Origin: JAQIBY01 sp046546095
GTDB lineage: Bacteria; Bacteroidota; Bacteroidia; Bacteroidales; ML635J-15
Assembly: GCA_046546095.1 (NCBI GenBank)
Contig: JBKGYK010000019.1
Location: 1 to 42,083 of the forward strand
Direction of reading: 5' to 3'
DNA length: 42,083 bases
Shown here: piece by piece, positions 9,525 through 17,818 of the stretch
Layout of the letters: the number at the start of each line of letters is the position of its first letter
Position numbering within the stretch: the first letter of the stretch is position 1
Notes under the pieces: model-generated
The model's input: the letters and a program-made list of their open reading frames with translations, nothing else
The model's database searches: none
Told to the model about the DNA's origin: nothing
Made by a program: the position numbers and the translations under genes

Positions 9525-10460
9525 TTACTGTATGCTTTTATTAAAATCACCCTGTGAAAGCATTTTTCCCTGGTAAGTGAACAATTCTTTCAGTGGATAG
9601 CTTTGCCGGTGTACGCCAGCAGAGTAATACAACCTGAAATGAAGCTCCTCATTTTCAAAGCTCTCAATGCTGTCAGAGCTTACCCGGATGCTGAAATCCA
9701 GCATTTTATGAATCTCGGTGCTGAATACCGGTGACTTTCCTGCAAAAGAAAAGACCACGTATTTGCCTTCGTGATGCGAAAAGTGATTCCGCAACATGGT
9801 ATTTTCTTCATACAGCCTTGCCGGCAGGGAAATTTCCATTTTATAGTCCCTCTCCATAGCCTCACCTGTATTGCGGATCAGAACCTTTGGGTAAAACCGC
9901 ACGATGGTAAATTTACCGTCCTTCAGTTCGGGCACTCCCTGCGTGTTGTATATGCTGTATATTTCCAGATGCTTCTGTGCCGGCTTATTGTAAAGCGCAC
10001 TTACATCGTCTGCATCCAGCTTTACGGCTTTGTGACTCCGGAAGGCATAATACCTGTAGTCTGAAAACATAAACGGTCCATGCCCCGACGGAATCCGTAT
10101 GACAAGACAATAGCCCAGGTCTTCAATCATAACATTTTCCACCAGCATCCCGTCAGGAAATGGTGAAAGATTGGCAATCAGATGGTGATGAATAAGACCT
10201 GTATCTGCAGGCTCTGGAAGAAGGGAAAAGGCTTTTGCTTTATGTCGTGATGGCTTGATTCCCACAATGATAATACCGCCTCCACTGTTTGCCATGGCTG
10301 CTGCCAGCTTAGCCACACGATTCAAATAGGCGTCTGAATCTGCAAACTTCGCTCCGTCAAGGTAATGCAGGTGCTGATGAGCCGGTATCCGGTTTTCAAC
10401 CAGTCGGACTAAATTCTGTGCGGAAATTTCTCCACCTTGGGTGTGATAAAACCATTCCAT
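9525..10460 (-). CDS. AlbA_2 (Schlafen-type) domain protein
   Basis: 311 residues from ATG 10460; an in-frame TTG at 10496 would add 12 residues (KRIIFCNFAC), but the ATG gives the usual AlbA_2 start. The N-terminal third (about residues 1-150) resembles the AlbA_2/Schlafen-like putative nucleic-acid-binding domain: HLHYLDGAKF, LAAAMANSGGGIIIVGI, LVIRIPSGHGPFMF, YYAFRSHKAVKL. The remainder is beta-rich and unassigned (RFYPKVLIRNTGEAMERDYK and onward). In the wider family this domain occurs in transcription regulators and in defence or RNA-processing proteins, often joined to helicase or winged-helix parts; none is present here. A large imperfect palindrome lies just upstream of its start. Confidence 0.82.
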   Translation of the reverse strand: MEWFYHTQGGEISAQNLVRLVENRIPAHQHLHYLDGAKFADSDAYLNRVAKLAAAMANSGGGIIIVGIKPSRHKAKAFSLLPEPADTGLIHHHLIANLSPFPDGMLVENVMIEDLGYCLVIRIPSGHGPFMFSDYRYYAFRSHKAVKLDADDVSALYNKPAQKHLEIYSIYNTQGVPELKDGKFTIVRFYPKVLIRNTGEAMERDYKMEISLPARLYEENTMLRNHFSHHEGKYVVFSFAGKSPVFSTEIHKMLDFSIRVSSDSIESFENEELHFRLYYSAGVHRQSYPLKELFTYQGKMLSQGDFNKSIQ

Positions 10461-10511
10461 GCATGCGAAATTGCAAAAAATAATCCGTTTAATCAATTTA
10501 ATTGTGATTCG

Positions 10512-10656
10512 GGCGGCTTTTCGTTGTACGGCTTATATCTCTGCTGATGCATGCTGGGTTTCGCCTGCCTGGAAATGATCTTTCTCCGTCAGCTATACCA
10601 GCCAGGCTCAGCCAACAGCATGCTTCAGCAGAGGATGTCAGCCTCCCAACGGCCGC
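10512..10656. repeat. Extended imperfect inverted repeat (about 60-nt arms)
   Basis: The arms 10512-10573 and 10598-10656 are near-complementary over their whole length around a 24-nt loop. The best core is TCTGCTGATGCATGCTG (10540-10556) against CAGCATGCTTCAGCAGA (10616-10632), with one mismatch. Outward, CGTTG, GGCT and GCGGC blocks pair; inward, GCCTG and CTGG blocks pair. It could be a miniature mobile element remnant, a structured RNA or an operator region. No target-site duplication is evident. Confidence 0.75.
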
Positions 10657-10721
10657 AAGATACAGCCACTAAAACCGCTTTCCAGGCTGATCAGACCGTA
10701 ATGCAAAACTATTAACCCCGC

Positions 10722-10755
10722 TTTGTGGACAAATTCTTGTAATAGAGTATATTTC
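10722..10755 (+). promoter_or_regulatory. Candidate promoter for the SpmA-SpmB gene
   Basis: TTTG (10722-10725), a 22-bp spacer and TATATTTC (10748-10755) match the Bacteroidota consensus with one mismatch and a slightly long spacer. The ATG is at 10785. Confidence 0.45.
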
Positions 10756-10784
10756 CTGAGCAGAAATTCCCTATTTTTCCCGCC

Positions 10785-12017
10785 ATGGTACTGAATTACA
10801 TTTGGGTGGCATTTTTCCTGATTGCCTTTGTGGTTGCACTGGCAAAACTTATCTTCCTGGGAGATACGGCCGTGTTTACCGATATGGTAAATGCTACTTT
10901 TGATAATGCAGAGCTTGGATTTACCTTGTCACTGGGACTAACCGGTGTAATGACACTTTGGCTCGGCCTGATGAAAGTTGGGGAGGAAGGAGGTGTGATC
11001 AATCACATGTCCAAAGGAATCAGTCCTTTGTTTTCAAAATTATTTCCTGATATCCCAAAAAATCACCCTGTCAACGGAAGCATCGTTATGAATCTTGCTG
11101 CAAATATGCTGGGACTTGATAATGCTGCCACTCCACTTGGACTTAAGGCAATGACACAGTTGCAGGAGCTTAATCCTGATAAAAAGCGGGCATCCAATGC
11201 CATGATCATGTTCCTGGTACTCAATACCAGCGGACTTACAATCATCCCGATTTCTGTGATGGTGTACAGGGCGCAGATGGGAGCAGCAAATCCTACCGAT
11301 ATATTTTTACCCATTCTGTTGGTTACGTTTTTTTCAACCCTTGCCGGTATCATTGCCGTATCATTGTTTCAACGTATAAGCCTGCTGAACAGAGTAATCG
11401 TTATGTTTCTGGGTGGCTTGTCCTTGCTGATTGCCGGCGTAATATACGGTTTTTCCAGGCTTGACGCTGATACAGCAAATGTAGTGTCAACGGTTACAGG
11501 CAATCTGATACTATTTTCTATCATTATCATTTTCATTGTTCTTGCAGTTCGAAAGCGTGTCAATGTGTACGAAACCTTTATCGAAGGGGCTAAAGAAGGT
11601 TTTAAGGTAGCAGTGAAGATCATTCCCTTTCTGGTTGCCATACTCGTTGCCATTGGTGTGTTCAGGGCAGCCGGGGCCATGGAATTCATCATTGCAGGGC
11701 TGGAATACGGATTTGCTGCCCTTGGTATAAATACGGACTTTGTTCCTGCCCTGCCAACAGCATTTATGAAACCCCTGAGTGGGAGTGGAGCCCGTGGGCT
11801 GATGGTTGAGGCCATGGATATTCATGGTGTGGATAGCTTTGTCGGGCGACTTTCCTGTATGTTTCAGGGCGCTACTGATACGACTTTCTATGTGATTGCA
11901 GTATATTTTGGCTCGGTTGGCGTACGCTATACAAGACATGCTGTTACTGCAGGCTTAATTGCTGATCTGGCCGGTATAATCGCTGCCATTTTTCTTGGAT
12001 ATCTGTTCTTCTATTAG
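10785..12017 (+). CDS. SpmA-SpmB fusion membrane protein (nucleoside recognition/Gate domains)
   Basis: 410 residues, almost wholly hydrophobic, with roughly nine to ten predicted membrane helices. The first half resembles spore maturation protein A (MTLWLGLMKVGEEGGV, NHPVNGSIVMNLAANMLGLDNAATPLGLKAM). The second half resembles spore maturation protein B (FIEGAKEGFKVAVKIIPFLV, ALPTAFMKPLSGSGARG, CMFQGATDTTFYVIAVYFGSVG). Each half carries a nucleoside-recognition (Gate) domain. In Bacillus the two proteins are separate and act in spore core dehydration; in Bacteroidota, which do not sporulate, they commonly occur as one fused protein of unknown transport function. The start is an ATG behind a plausible promoter. 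No neighbour suggests a substrate. Confidence 0.88.
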   Translation: MVLNYIWVAFFLIAFVVALAKLIFLGDTAVFTDMVNATFDNAELGFTLSLGLTGVMTLWLGLMKVGEEGGVINHMSKGISPLFSKLFPDIPKNHPVNGSIVMNLAANMLGLDNAATPLGLKAMTQLQELNPDKKRASNAMIMFLVLNTSGLTIIPISVMVYRAQMGAANPTDIFLPILLVTFFSTLAGIIAVSLFQRISLLNRVIVMFLGGLSLLIAGVIYGFSRLDADTANVVSTVTGNLILFSIIIIFIVLAVRKRVNVYETFIEGAKEGFKVAVKIIPFLVAILVAIGVFRAAGAMEFIIAGLEYGFAALGINTDFVPALPTAFMKPLSGSGARGLMVEAMDIHGVDSFVGRLSCMFQGATDTTFYVIAVYFGSVGVRYTRHAVTAGLIADLAGIIAAIFLGYLFFY

Positions 12018-12305
12018 AGAATAGAAGCCATCAACAGTAGTTGGCCTTGTGGTCGCTTCCCTGATACGTGAAATCACTACTTCAATGCTTTTTTTTAACT
12101 GCTTCAGATCATCACATTACTGATGAATTCCTGTTTATGTTAGATGTAATCAAAACCCGGTTAAAACAATGCCAAATACCCATGAAAAAAGAAGGATCAG
12201 CCAGATTGTTGTAAGGTATGCCAAAAACTGACAGAAGTATAATAACAAAAGATCGTATTAAAAACCTACGTATTTTAGCTGAGGTAAAGTCGTAATTTCT
12301 TAAAT

Positions 12306-14735
12306 ATGAGGGGGATAATTTTGTTGACCATGATCATTGGGCTGATTGTGGTATCTGAGAAGAATCTGTCTGCCCAGGGTGTGGCAATAAACAATGATGG
12401 TTCGGATGCTCATGCATCTGCCATGCTTGATATCCAGGCAGGAGACAAGGGCCTGTTGGTACCCCGGATTGATATAACGGATTTGTCAACCGCCGCTCCG
12501 GTTGCTGCACCTGCAGCCGGACTGCTTGTGTATAATACCAGTGCAGTTAGCGGGCAGGGATATTATTACTGGAATGGTTCAGAATGGGTACAACTAACCA
12601 CGGCTGCTGAAGAAAGACCACCCAAATGGAGTGGGGTTTCTTCCACAAGTTCGGATGTTGGCAGAAGCGGTAAGGTTGGTATCGGAACCACAAGCCCTGA
12701 TGCATCCTTTCATGTTGCCGGTGATTCGTATTTCGGTACCACATCAGGTGCAAATCCTTTTCGCATTGGACGCCATGCTTCCAGAGATGCATTGAATGAA
12801 GAAGAAGTCAGGTTTACAGTGGATGATGCCTGGTACACCCAGCACTATATACAGGATGAATCAAATGCAAACTTTTCCCTCCAGCTGGAATCAACAGGCA
12901 GTGAATCCGGATCGGTTTCTTTCGCCGAGTTGCAAGCCCGTTCTACCGGCATGTTTAATTGGGATGATAAACTGTATGTTGCAACAAATGGCAACGTCGG
13001 TATCGGCACAACAAGCCCTGCCAGCTTGCTGCATGTGCATGGTAGCGTTCGCTTTTCAAACCTGGGTACCGGTTCAGAAACCACCGGCCTTATGATTGAT
13101 GGCAGCGGTAATGTTTCTGCGCGTACATTAAATATTGCAAATTGGAATAATGCCTATTCGTGGGGAGATCACGCTACAGAAGGATACCTTACCGATTTTA
13201 CTGAATTAGATCCTACATGGGATGGAGATGCCAATACCAGCAGTGATATAGGCAGAACCGGAAAAGTTGGTATCGGCACAACAAGCCCGGCCAACAAGCT
13301 TGAGTTGGTTGATGGAGTATTTCATATTGAAAAATCCGATTTTGGTTTTATTACCATGAAACGACTTGGCTTTGGTTCAGAAACAGAATGGTTGATAAGC
13401 CCATCAAGCAACTTTTTTAGCATATTTGGTGATGATGCGTTAAGGATGAGGGCTGATGGAACAGATACTTATGCCTTTGGAGCCACCGGTGATTTTGGTA
13501 CCATTGGTTCCGGTTATTTTCAAAATAATTTGTATGTGGATAATAATGTCGGGATCGGTACAACTTCCCCTTCTGCCAAACTCCATGTCTCAGGAAATTC
13601 ATATATCACAACCTACATGGGCGTTGGTGCTGCACCAAACACTGAAAACCGGATATATGCTTCTAATGGTTCCGGTGATCCTGTTATATCTGGGTATAAC
13701 TCTTATGGATATACCTCCGGAATGGCTGGAGTATCAGGGGCTTGTTCGAATACAGGCACCGGGTATTTGGGTTATTATGATGGTACATTCCGTTCTGCTG
13801 TATATGGAGATGCTACAGGAAACACTGCAGAAGGCGTTTTTGGAATAACTGATTATAAACATGGAGCTGGTGCTTATGGTGAAGCTCCCGGATATTGTGA
13901 GGTTGATTGGTCGGTATGGGGTGATGATTTTTATGCTACCAATGGAAGTGCCGGTGTATTTGGAAAGGGTACAGAAACTGAAGGAGGCGGAGGTGACCAT
14001 GACAATAAAGGAGGTCTTGGAGTTATGGGTGATGGCACAGCTATAGGTGGTTGGTTTGATGGTGGATGGGAGGATTACATGAAATCCTCTCAATTTATAT
14101 CCTTAATGACGGAAAAAAAATTTGGGATCGGTTTATTGACTAAGGGAAATACATCTTTATTAGCTCGGGGAAACAATTTTGGAATTATTAGTAAGGCCGA
14201 AGGCATTGCGCTAGTTACTCGGTCGCAAAATAAGCTTTCTGCGTACCATATAGGAAATGTGATAACAGAATCGGGTTATGCCCAGGTACTTAAGCCGGAG
14301 TCAGATGATCCAGGTTTAGCATATTCCGTAGTTGCCCAGGAAAAGCAAATTATTATTTCCGGCAGCGATAGTTTTAATAATGGTAGTTCGATAGTCCATT
14401 TTGATCAGGATTTGGTTGATCTTATTGATGATGCCAATGCAATCTTTGTAAATATTACACCTACTGGTTTTACATCAGGTGATTTTGCTGTCATTAGCAA
14501 ATCTCAGACAGGTTTCGAGGTGGCTTTGCGTGGCGGTGAAGATATCACTTTTGATTATATGGTGATTGTTAAGATGATAGATCAAAATGAGATTGATAAT
14601 GATATTCTTGATTCAGACGTGCGTATGAGAATTCATCAGAAGGCAAACTTTAATGTGATAAAATCAGATGATATTACACCAACGGATGATGGCTTGGATG
14701 AAAATATAAACATCAACGATGAAATATCCGAATAA
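12306..14735 (+). CDS. Tail-fibre-like secreted protein with VGIGTTSP repeats
   Basis: 809 residues. A short hydrophobic N-terminus (RGIILLTMIIGLIVVSEKNLSAQ) is a signal peptide. The head (GVAINNDGSDAHASAMLDIQAGDKGLLVPRI, then YYYWNGSEWVQL) is typical of Bacteroidota tail-fibre-like proteins. Four repeats with the core VGIGTTSP follow, encoded near 12677, 12995, 13268 and 13550, in beta-helical style sequence. A glycine-rich region then precedes a C-terminal beta domain (YSVVAQEKQIIISG, SSIVHFDQDLVDLI, NITPTGFTSGDFAVI, GFEVALRGGEDITFDYMVI) often seen at the ends of this class. I see neither a T9SS sorting domain nor a peptidase S74 chaperone end. The last part of the gene is AT-richer than the first. 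Role unknown; likely a trimeric fibre or adhesin. Confidence 0.82.
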   Translation: MRGIILLTMIIGLIVVSEKNLSAQGVAINNDGSDAHASAMLDIQAGDKGLLVPRIDITDLSTAAPVAAPAAGLLVYNTSAVSGQGYYYWNGSEWVQLTTAAEERPPKWSGVSSTSSDVGRSGKVGIGTTSPDASFHVAGDSYFGTTSGANPFRIGRHASRDALNEEEVRFTVDDAWYTQHYIQDESNANFSLQLESTGSESGSVSFAELQARSTGMFNWDDKLYVATNGNVGIGTTSPASLLHVHGSVRFSNLGTGSETTGLMIDGSGNVSARTLNIANWNNAYSWGDHATEGYLTDFTELDPTWDGDANTSSDIGRTGKVGIGTTSPANKLELVDGVFHIEKSDFGFITMKRLGFGSETEWLISPSSNFFSIFGDDALRMRADGTDTYAFGATGDFGTIGSGYFQNNLYVDNNVGIGTTSPSAKLHVSGNSYITTYMGVGAAPNTENRIYASNGSGDPVISGYNSYGYTSGMAGVSGACSNTGTGYLGYYDGTFRSAVYGDATGNTAEGVFGITDYKHGAGAYGEAPGYCEVDWSVWGDDFYATNGSAGVFGKGTETEGGGGDHDNKGGLGVMGDGTAIGGWFDGGWEDYMKSSQFISLMTEKKFGIGLLTKGNTSLLARGNNFGIISKAEGIALVTRSQNKLSAYHIGNVITESGYAQVLKPESDDPGLAYSVVAQEKQIIISGSDSFNNGSSIVHFDQDLVDLIDDANAIFVNITPTGFTSGDFAVISKSQTGFEVALRGGEDITFDYMVIVKMIDQNEIDNDILDSDVRMRIHQKANFNVIKSDDITPTDDGLDENININDEISE

Positions 14736-14740
14736 ATTTT

Positions 14741-14770
14741 ATTGGTATTAATGATATTTTTTTATCTTTG
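14741..14770 (+). promoter_or_regulatory. Candidate promoter for the T9SS gene at 14799
   Basis: TATCTTTG (14763-14770) matches TAnnTTTG exactly. ATTG (14741-14744), 18 bp upstream, serves as a partial -33 box. The ATG at 14799 follows 28 bp later. Confidence 0.55.
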
Positions 14771-14798
14771 AGGCAAGGATTTGGGAAAATTTAGTTAC

Positions 14799-16220
14799 AT
14801 GAAACATTTCATTTTTAGTATTGCCCTATTGATGGTGCCGGCCGTTTTTTTCGCGCAGGGAATAAAAATACATGGCAGCACCCAGGTGATTGCCAGTTCC
14901 GATGTCAAAATCGTTCTTAATGATATTGCACACTGGGAAAATTGCGGATTTTTTGAACCGGCACAAAGCAGCCTGGTTTTTTCAGGGAATGTCAATCAGC
15001 AAATCCTGGGTTGTAATCCCACAGAATTCTATAACCTGATACTGGATAAATCTGCATCGGATGTGCAATTGCATACAGATATAAACGTAACAAATCAACT
15101 TACGCTAACCAGCGGCCAACTCGACCTGCAAAACAGCAGTATTGACCTGGGTACTACAGGTTCAATACAGAATGAAAGCGAAGCAAATCGCATCAAAGTC
15201 AGTGATATTGGTAATCATACAGGTACCATACAGGCCACACGAACGCTTAACAATGTCACAGATTATAATCCCGCAAACCTGGGTGTTCTCATTTCAACCA
15301 ATGTTAATATGGGAACCATCACAATTGTCCGGGGCCATCAGGTGCAAAACGGATCAGGCAGTTTTGCCGGAAACGGTAGTATTGCCAGGTATGTGGAAGT
15401 TCCAAACATCGGGCAACTGGATGCCAATGATAAAGTGAAAATGCAGTACTGGGATGCTGAGCTCAACGGACATGCAGAATCCGAACTGATACAGTATCAA
15501 TGGGTGACAGAAAGTTCACAAGCCTGGTGGACACCACTTGCCGGAGCAGCTAACGCAGCAGCCAATACTTTCACACCCGCTGATAACGCATATTCAGAGT
15601 ATTTCAACGATCCCAACTGGTACAGCTTTAACTATACAGAAAAATTTACCCTGGGCAGTGAAAGTAGCCCATTGCCTGTTGAGTGGCTGAGTTTTGAGGG
15701 ATGGTGTCATGATAGCTTTGTCAGCCTTGAATGGGAAACTGCATCTGAAGATGATAACGAAGTATTTATTATTCAGCGTTCAACAGACGGAAGGAATTTT
15801 TCAGATATCGGATCAGTACCCGGTGCAGGTAACAGCAATCAGATACTGGCATATTCCTTTTTCGATACAAATCCGCAAAAAGAAGCATACTACAGAATCA
15901 AACAAGTCGATTATGACGGGGCTTATCAGCATTCTGATGTGATTTATCTTGCCTGCTCAAATATGCCGGAACCATTTTTCAGGGTCTATCCCAATCCATT
16001 CAAAGATCAGCTGAATGTGATGGCCGATAACCTGCCTGCATCCGAATCTGTACTTGAAATATTTTCGATGGACGGCAAACGCATCAGACATTATCACTTG
16101 AACGAAGAAGAAGTGGAATGGCATAAGATTATCAATACTGCCGGGCTTGTACCTGCCATGTATATGATCAGAATAATATCGGATGATTATGTCAGAACAC
16201 TGAAAATCGAAAAACAATAA
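14799..16220 (+). CDS. Secreted protein with T9SS type A sorting domain
   Basis: 473 residues from ATG 14799; an in-frame TTG at 14781 is rejected because the ATG gives a proper signal peptide (MKHFIFSIALLMVPAVFFAQG). The N-terminal half is a beta-rich surface domain (SSLVFSGNVNQQILGCNPTEFYNL, LTLTSGQLDLQNS) common in uncharacterised Bacteroidota cargo. Residues about 290-385 form a fibronectin-like module with the common start LPVEWLSFEG and the core VSLEWETASEDDNEVFIIQR. The final 80 residues (FRVYPNPFKDQLNVM to VRTLKIEKQ) are the type A sorting domain. No catalytic motif is visible. It lies 63 bp after the tail-fibre-like gene but has its own promoter. It converges with the flavodoxin gene across 5 bp. 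Confidence 0.88.
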   Translation: MKHFIFSIALLMVPAVFFAQGIKIHGSTQVIASSDVKIVLNDIAHWENCGFFEPAQSSLVFSGNVNQQILGCNPTEFYNLILDKSASDVQLHTDINVTNQLTLTSGQLDLQNSSIDLGTTGSIQNESEANRIKVSDIGNHTGTIQATRTLNNVTDYNPANLGVLISTNVNMGTITIVRGHQVQNGSGSFAGNGSIARYVEVPNIGQLDANDKVKMQYWDAELNGHAESELIQYQWVTESSQAWWTPLAGAANAAANTFTPADNAYSEYFNDPNWYSFNYTEKFTLGSESSPLPVEWLSFEGWCHDSFVSLEWETASEDDNEVFIIQRSTDGRNFSDIGSVPGAGNSNQILAYSFFDTNPQKEAYYRIKQVDYDGAYQHSDVIYLACSNMPEPFFRVYPNPFKDQLNVMADNLPASESVLEIFSMDGKRIRHYHLNEEEVEWHKIINTAGLVPAMYMIRIISDDYVRTLKIEKQ

Positions 16221-16225
16221 TGATT

Positions 16226-16729
16226 TCAGGCATTTTCAGGCATTGCCCTTTGGGAAAAATGCCCAAGCTCACGGATGAAATTCTGCAAAGTATCGTGTCT
16301 GATTTTTGACCGGCTCGTTTTGGCCCCTGTCAGTTTTTTTACTTCTGCCTTTTCTTCCCGACTCAGCTTGTCGAACAGAAATTCACCACCAAGGCAGGCT
16401 GTGGCAAAAGCATGCCGCCGGAGATCCTCCGGATAATTGTTCTCAATATGTGTTTTTGCTTTGTCCAGCTCCATGCAGCAAAGATACAGGGCAAGATTCC
16501 TTTGCATAAGCTCAGACTTATGCTTCCTCATATAGCGACGCAGCCGCAGGGGTATTTTTCCCGAATGAACAGAACTTCCGATAATAACAATGTCGTATTC
16601 ACTTAAATCGGGATTTCTGCGATGCCTTAAATTATACAGACTTACCTGATGACGTGATGAATGCTGTATTGTCCTGGCTATTTTCTGCGATGTGCCGTGC
16701 CGTGTTGTGTATAGAATTATAATTCGCAT
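16226..16729 (-). CDS. Flavodoxin-domain protein, HemG-like
   Basis: 167 residues from ATG 16729. The N-terminus IIILYTTRHGTSQKIA fits the FMN phosphate-binding loop of HemG-type flavodoxins, followed by YDIVIIGSSVHSGKIPLRLRRYMRKH, which matches the family's second conserved segment. HemG-type enzymes oxidise protoporphyrinogen IX to protoporphyrin IX using menaquinone at the inner membrane. Related flavodoxins with other roles are common, and no haem gene is nearby, so the specific activity is only a possibility. The middle (ALYLCCMELDKAKTHIENNYP) and the basic C-terminus are divergent from HemG. It is transcribed on the minus strand 139 bp after the secreted protein gene and may belong to that transcript. 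Confidence 0.8.
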   Translation of the reverse strand: MRIIILYTTRHGTSQKIARTIQHSSRHQVSLYNLRHRRNPDLSEYDIVIIGSSVHSGKIPLRLRRYMRKHKSELMQRNLALYLCCMELDKAKTHIENNYPEDLRRHAFATACLGGEFLFDKLSREEKAEVKKLTGAKTSRSKIRHDTLQNFIRELGHFSQRAMPENA

Positions 16730-16868
16730 AATTCATCTGTCTGCATTGAAAACAAAATAAATTGGCGTATTGTTCTGAAAAATGTGGGAAAAACATCAGA
16801 GCATGCAAATGCTGACTGGAAAACCCTGCATGAAAGGAGCAAGAATATTACAAAAATACATCGAAAAT

Positions 16869-17780
16869 TTAGCCGACTTCTTTAGAGATTTCTTTAAAAT
16901 CCGAGCGCTTTAAATTGAATTGATTTGACTTTTTGGTCTGGTAAATGATCTGGCCGGAAATATTGTCAATGATGCCAATATACATTGTGCTGCCGGTTTG
17001 CGCACTTAACAAAAGAAACCTTCCCTCACCGGTGGTCCGGTTTACATCCCAGGAATATGGATATTTTTTCATGAGCTTTTCTTCATTCAGTTCCTCTTCC
17101 TTTACGGTAATATGCCTGGACTTGATCAGACAGTATGAAGGTATGTGCAATGTACCATCTTTCAGATTACGCAACAGATGGCCTTTGCTGATGTCTTCAT
17201 CCAGCCAAATGGTTTTTCCCAGACTAAGCTGGTTGTTGATGGCCATTAAGTTGAGCTCCAGCAGTCCGGCTGTGATGTTGTGAAAATCCGGATTTGCATA
17301 GACTATTGAACGCAAATCACTTCCCTCAGCTTGACTTCTGAGTTTATTGTTGAGGGATGCGCTCATCTGTAAGGGAAACCTTGCAATACGTTCGCTTTCT
17401 CCAAGATGGTTTTTACGGGTGATGTCACAAAAACTTACAAAATTTAGCCCGTTTTGGCCTTGCTCAATGCTGATGCTGCAGACAAGCTGGTTATTATTTC
17501 CGGTATTATCCGTGGTATCATCAGTGGAAAAGGTAAAATCACTGATCTCCCACACTGCTTGCAGTGCACTGTTGAAAGCATCCCTGCTTGCTTCAGGGAC
17601 ATCTACCAGCAGTTTACTGTTTTTTATCTGAATTACATCTGAAGAGGAAAAATTGTTTTTATTACCGTTTTCGCTTGTGATGCCAACTTCCACCTGAGCG
17701 GTTAAATTTATACTTGTCAGCAGAAACAGCAGGGCAACTAAGGAATATCGTATCATCGATAAAAATTCATTTGCAGGCAT
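16869..17780 (-). CDS. Secreted protein of unknown function downstream of purA
   Basis: 303 residues from ATG 17780; a second in-frame ATG at 17756 would start directly at the signal peptide (MIRYSLVALLFLLTSINLTAQ) and is equally likely. No lipobox and no T9SS sorting domain are present, so periplasmic release is inferred. The mature part begins VEVGITSENGNKNNFSSSDVIQIKNSKLLVDVPEASRDAF. It contains two segments on polypeptide-tethering themes only in the loosest sense; I recognise no family. It starts 38 bp after the purA stop on the same strand, with no terminator between, so it is probably cotranscribed with fur and purA. Confidence 0.75.
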   Translation of the reverse strand: MPANEFLSMIRYSLVALLFLLTSINLTAQVEVGITSENGNKNNFSSSDVIQIKNSKLLVDVPEASRDAFNSALQAVWEISDFTFSTDDTTDNTGNNNQLVCSISIEQGQNGLNFVSFCDITRKNHLGESERIARFPLQMSASLNNKLRSQAEGSDLRSIVYANPDFHNITAGLLELNLMAINNQLSLGKTIWLDEDISKGHLLRNLKDGTLHIPSYCLIKSRHITVKEEELNEEKLMKKYPYSWDVNRTTGEGRFLLLSAQTGSTMYIGIIDNISGQIIYQTKKSNQFNLKRSDFKEISKEVG

Positions 17781-17818
17781 GATCGGTAAGCAGATGTGCC
17801 CGGTGGTTCAGTAAAAAC

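Larger units (their letters stand above)
10461..10784. other. Divergent intergenic region
   Basis: This 324-bp gap separates the minus-strand AlbA_2 gene and the plus-strand SpmA-SpmB gene. It holds a 145-bp imperfect palindrome (10512-10656) and a candidate promoter (10722-10755). I see no open reading frame or tRNA in it. Confidence 0.7.

Noticed and set aside
10483..10700. Target-site duplication flanking the palindrome at 10512-10656
   Set aside because: The bases outside the arms (GTGATTCG and AAGATACA) do not match as direct repeats.
12271..12300. Promoter for the tail-fibre-like gene (TATTTTAG or TAATTTCT)
   Set aside because: Each -7 candidate has mismatches and neither has a TTTG box at 19-22 bp.
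16239..16263. Hairpin GGCATT...AATGCC between two convergent genes as a terminator
   Set aside because: It lies inside the flavodoxin coding end and lacks a T-run on either strand.
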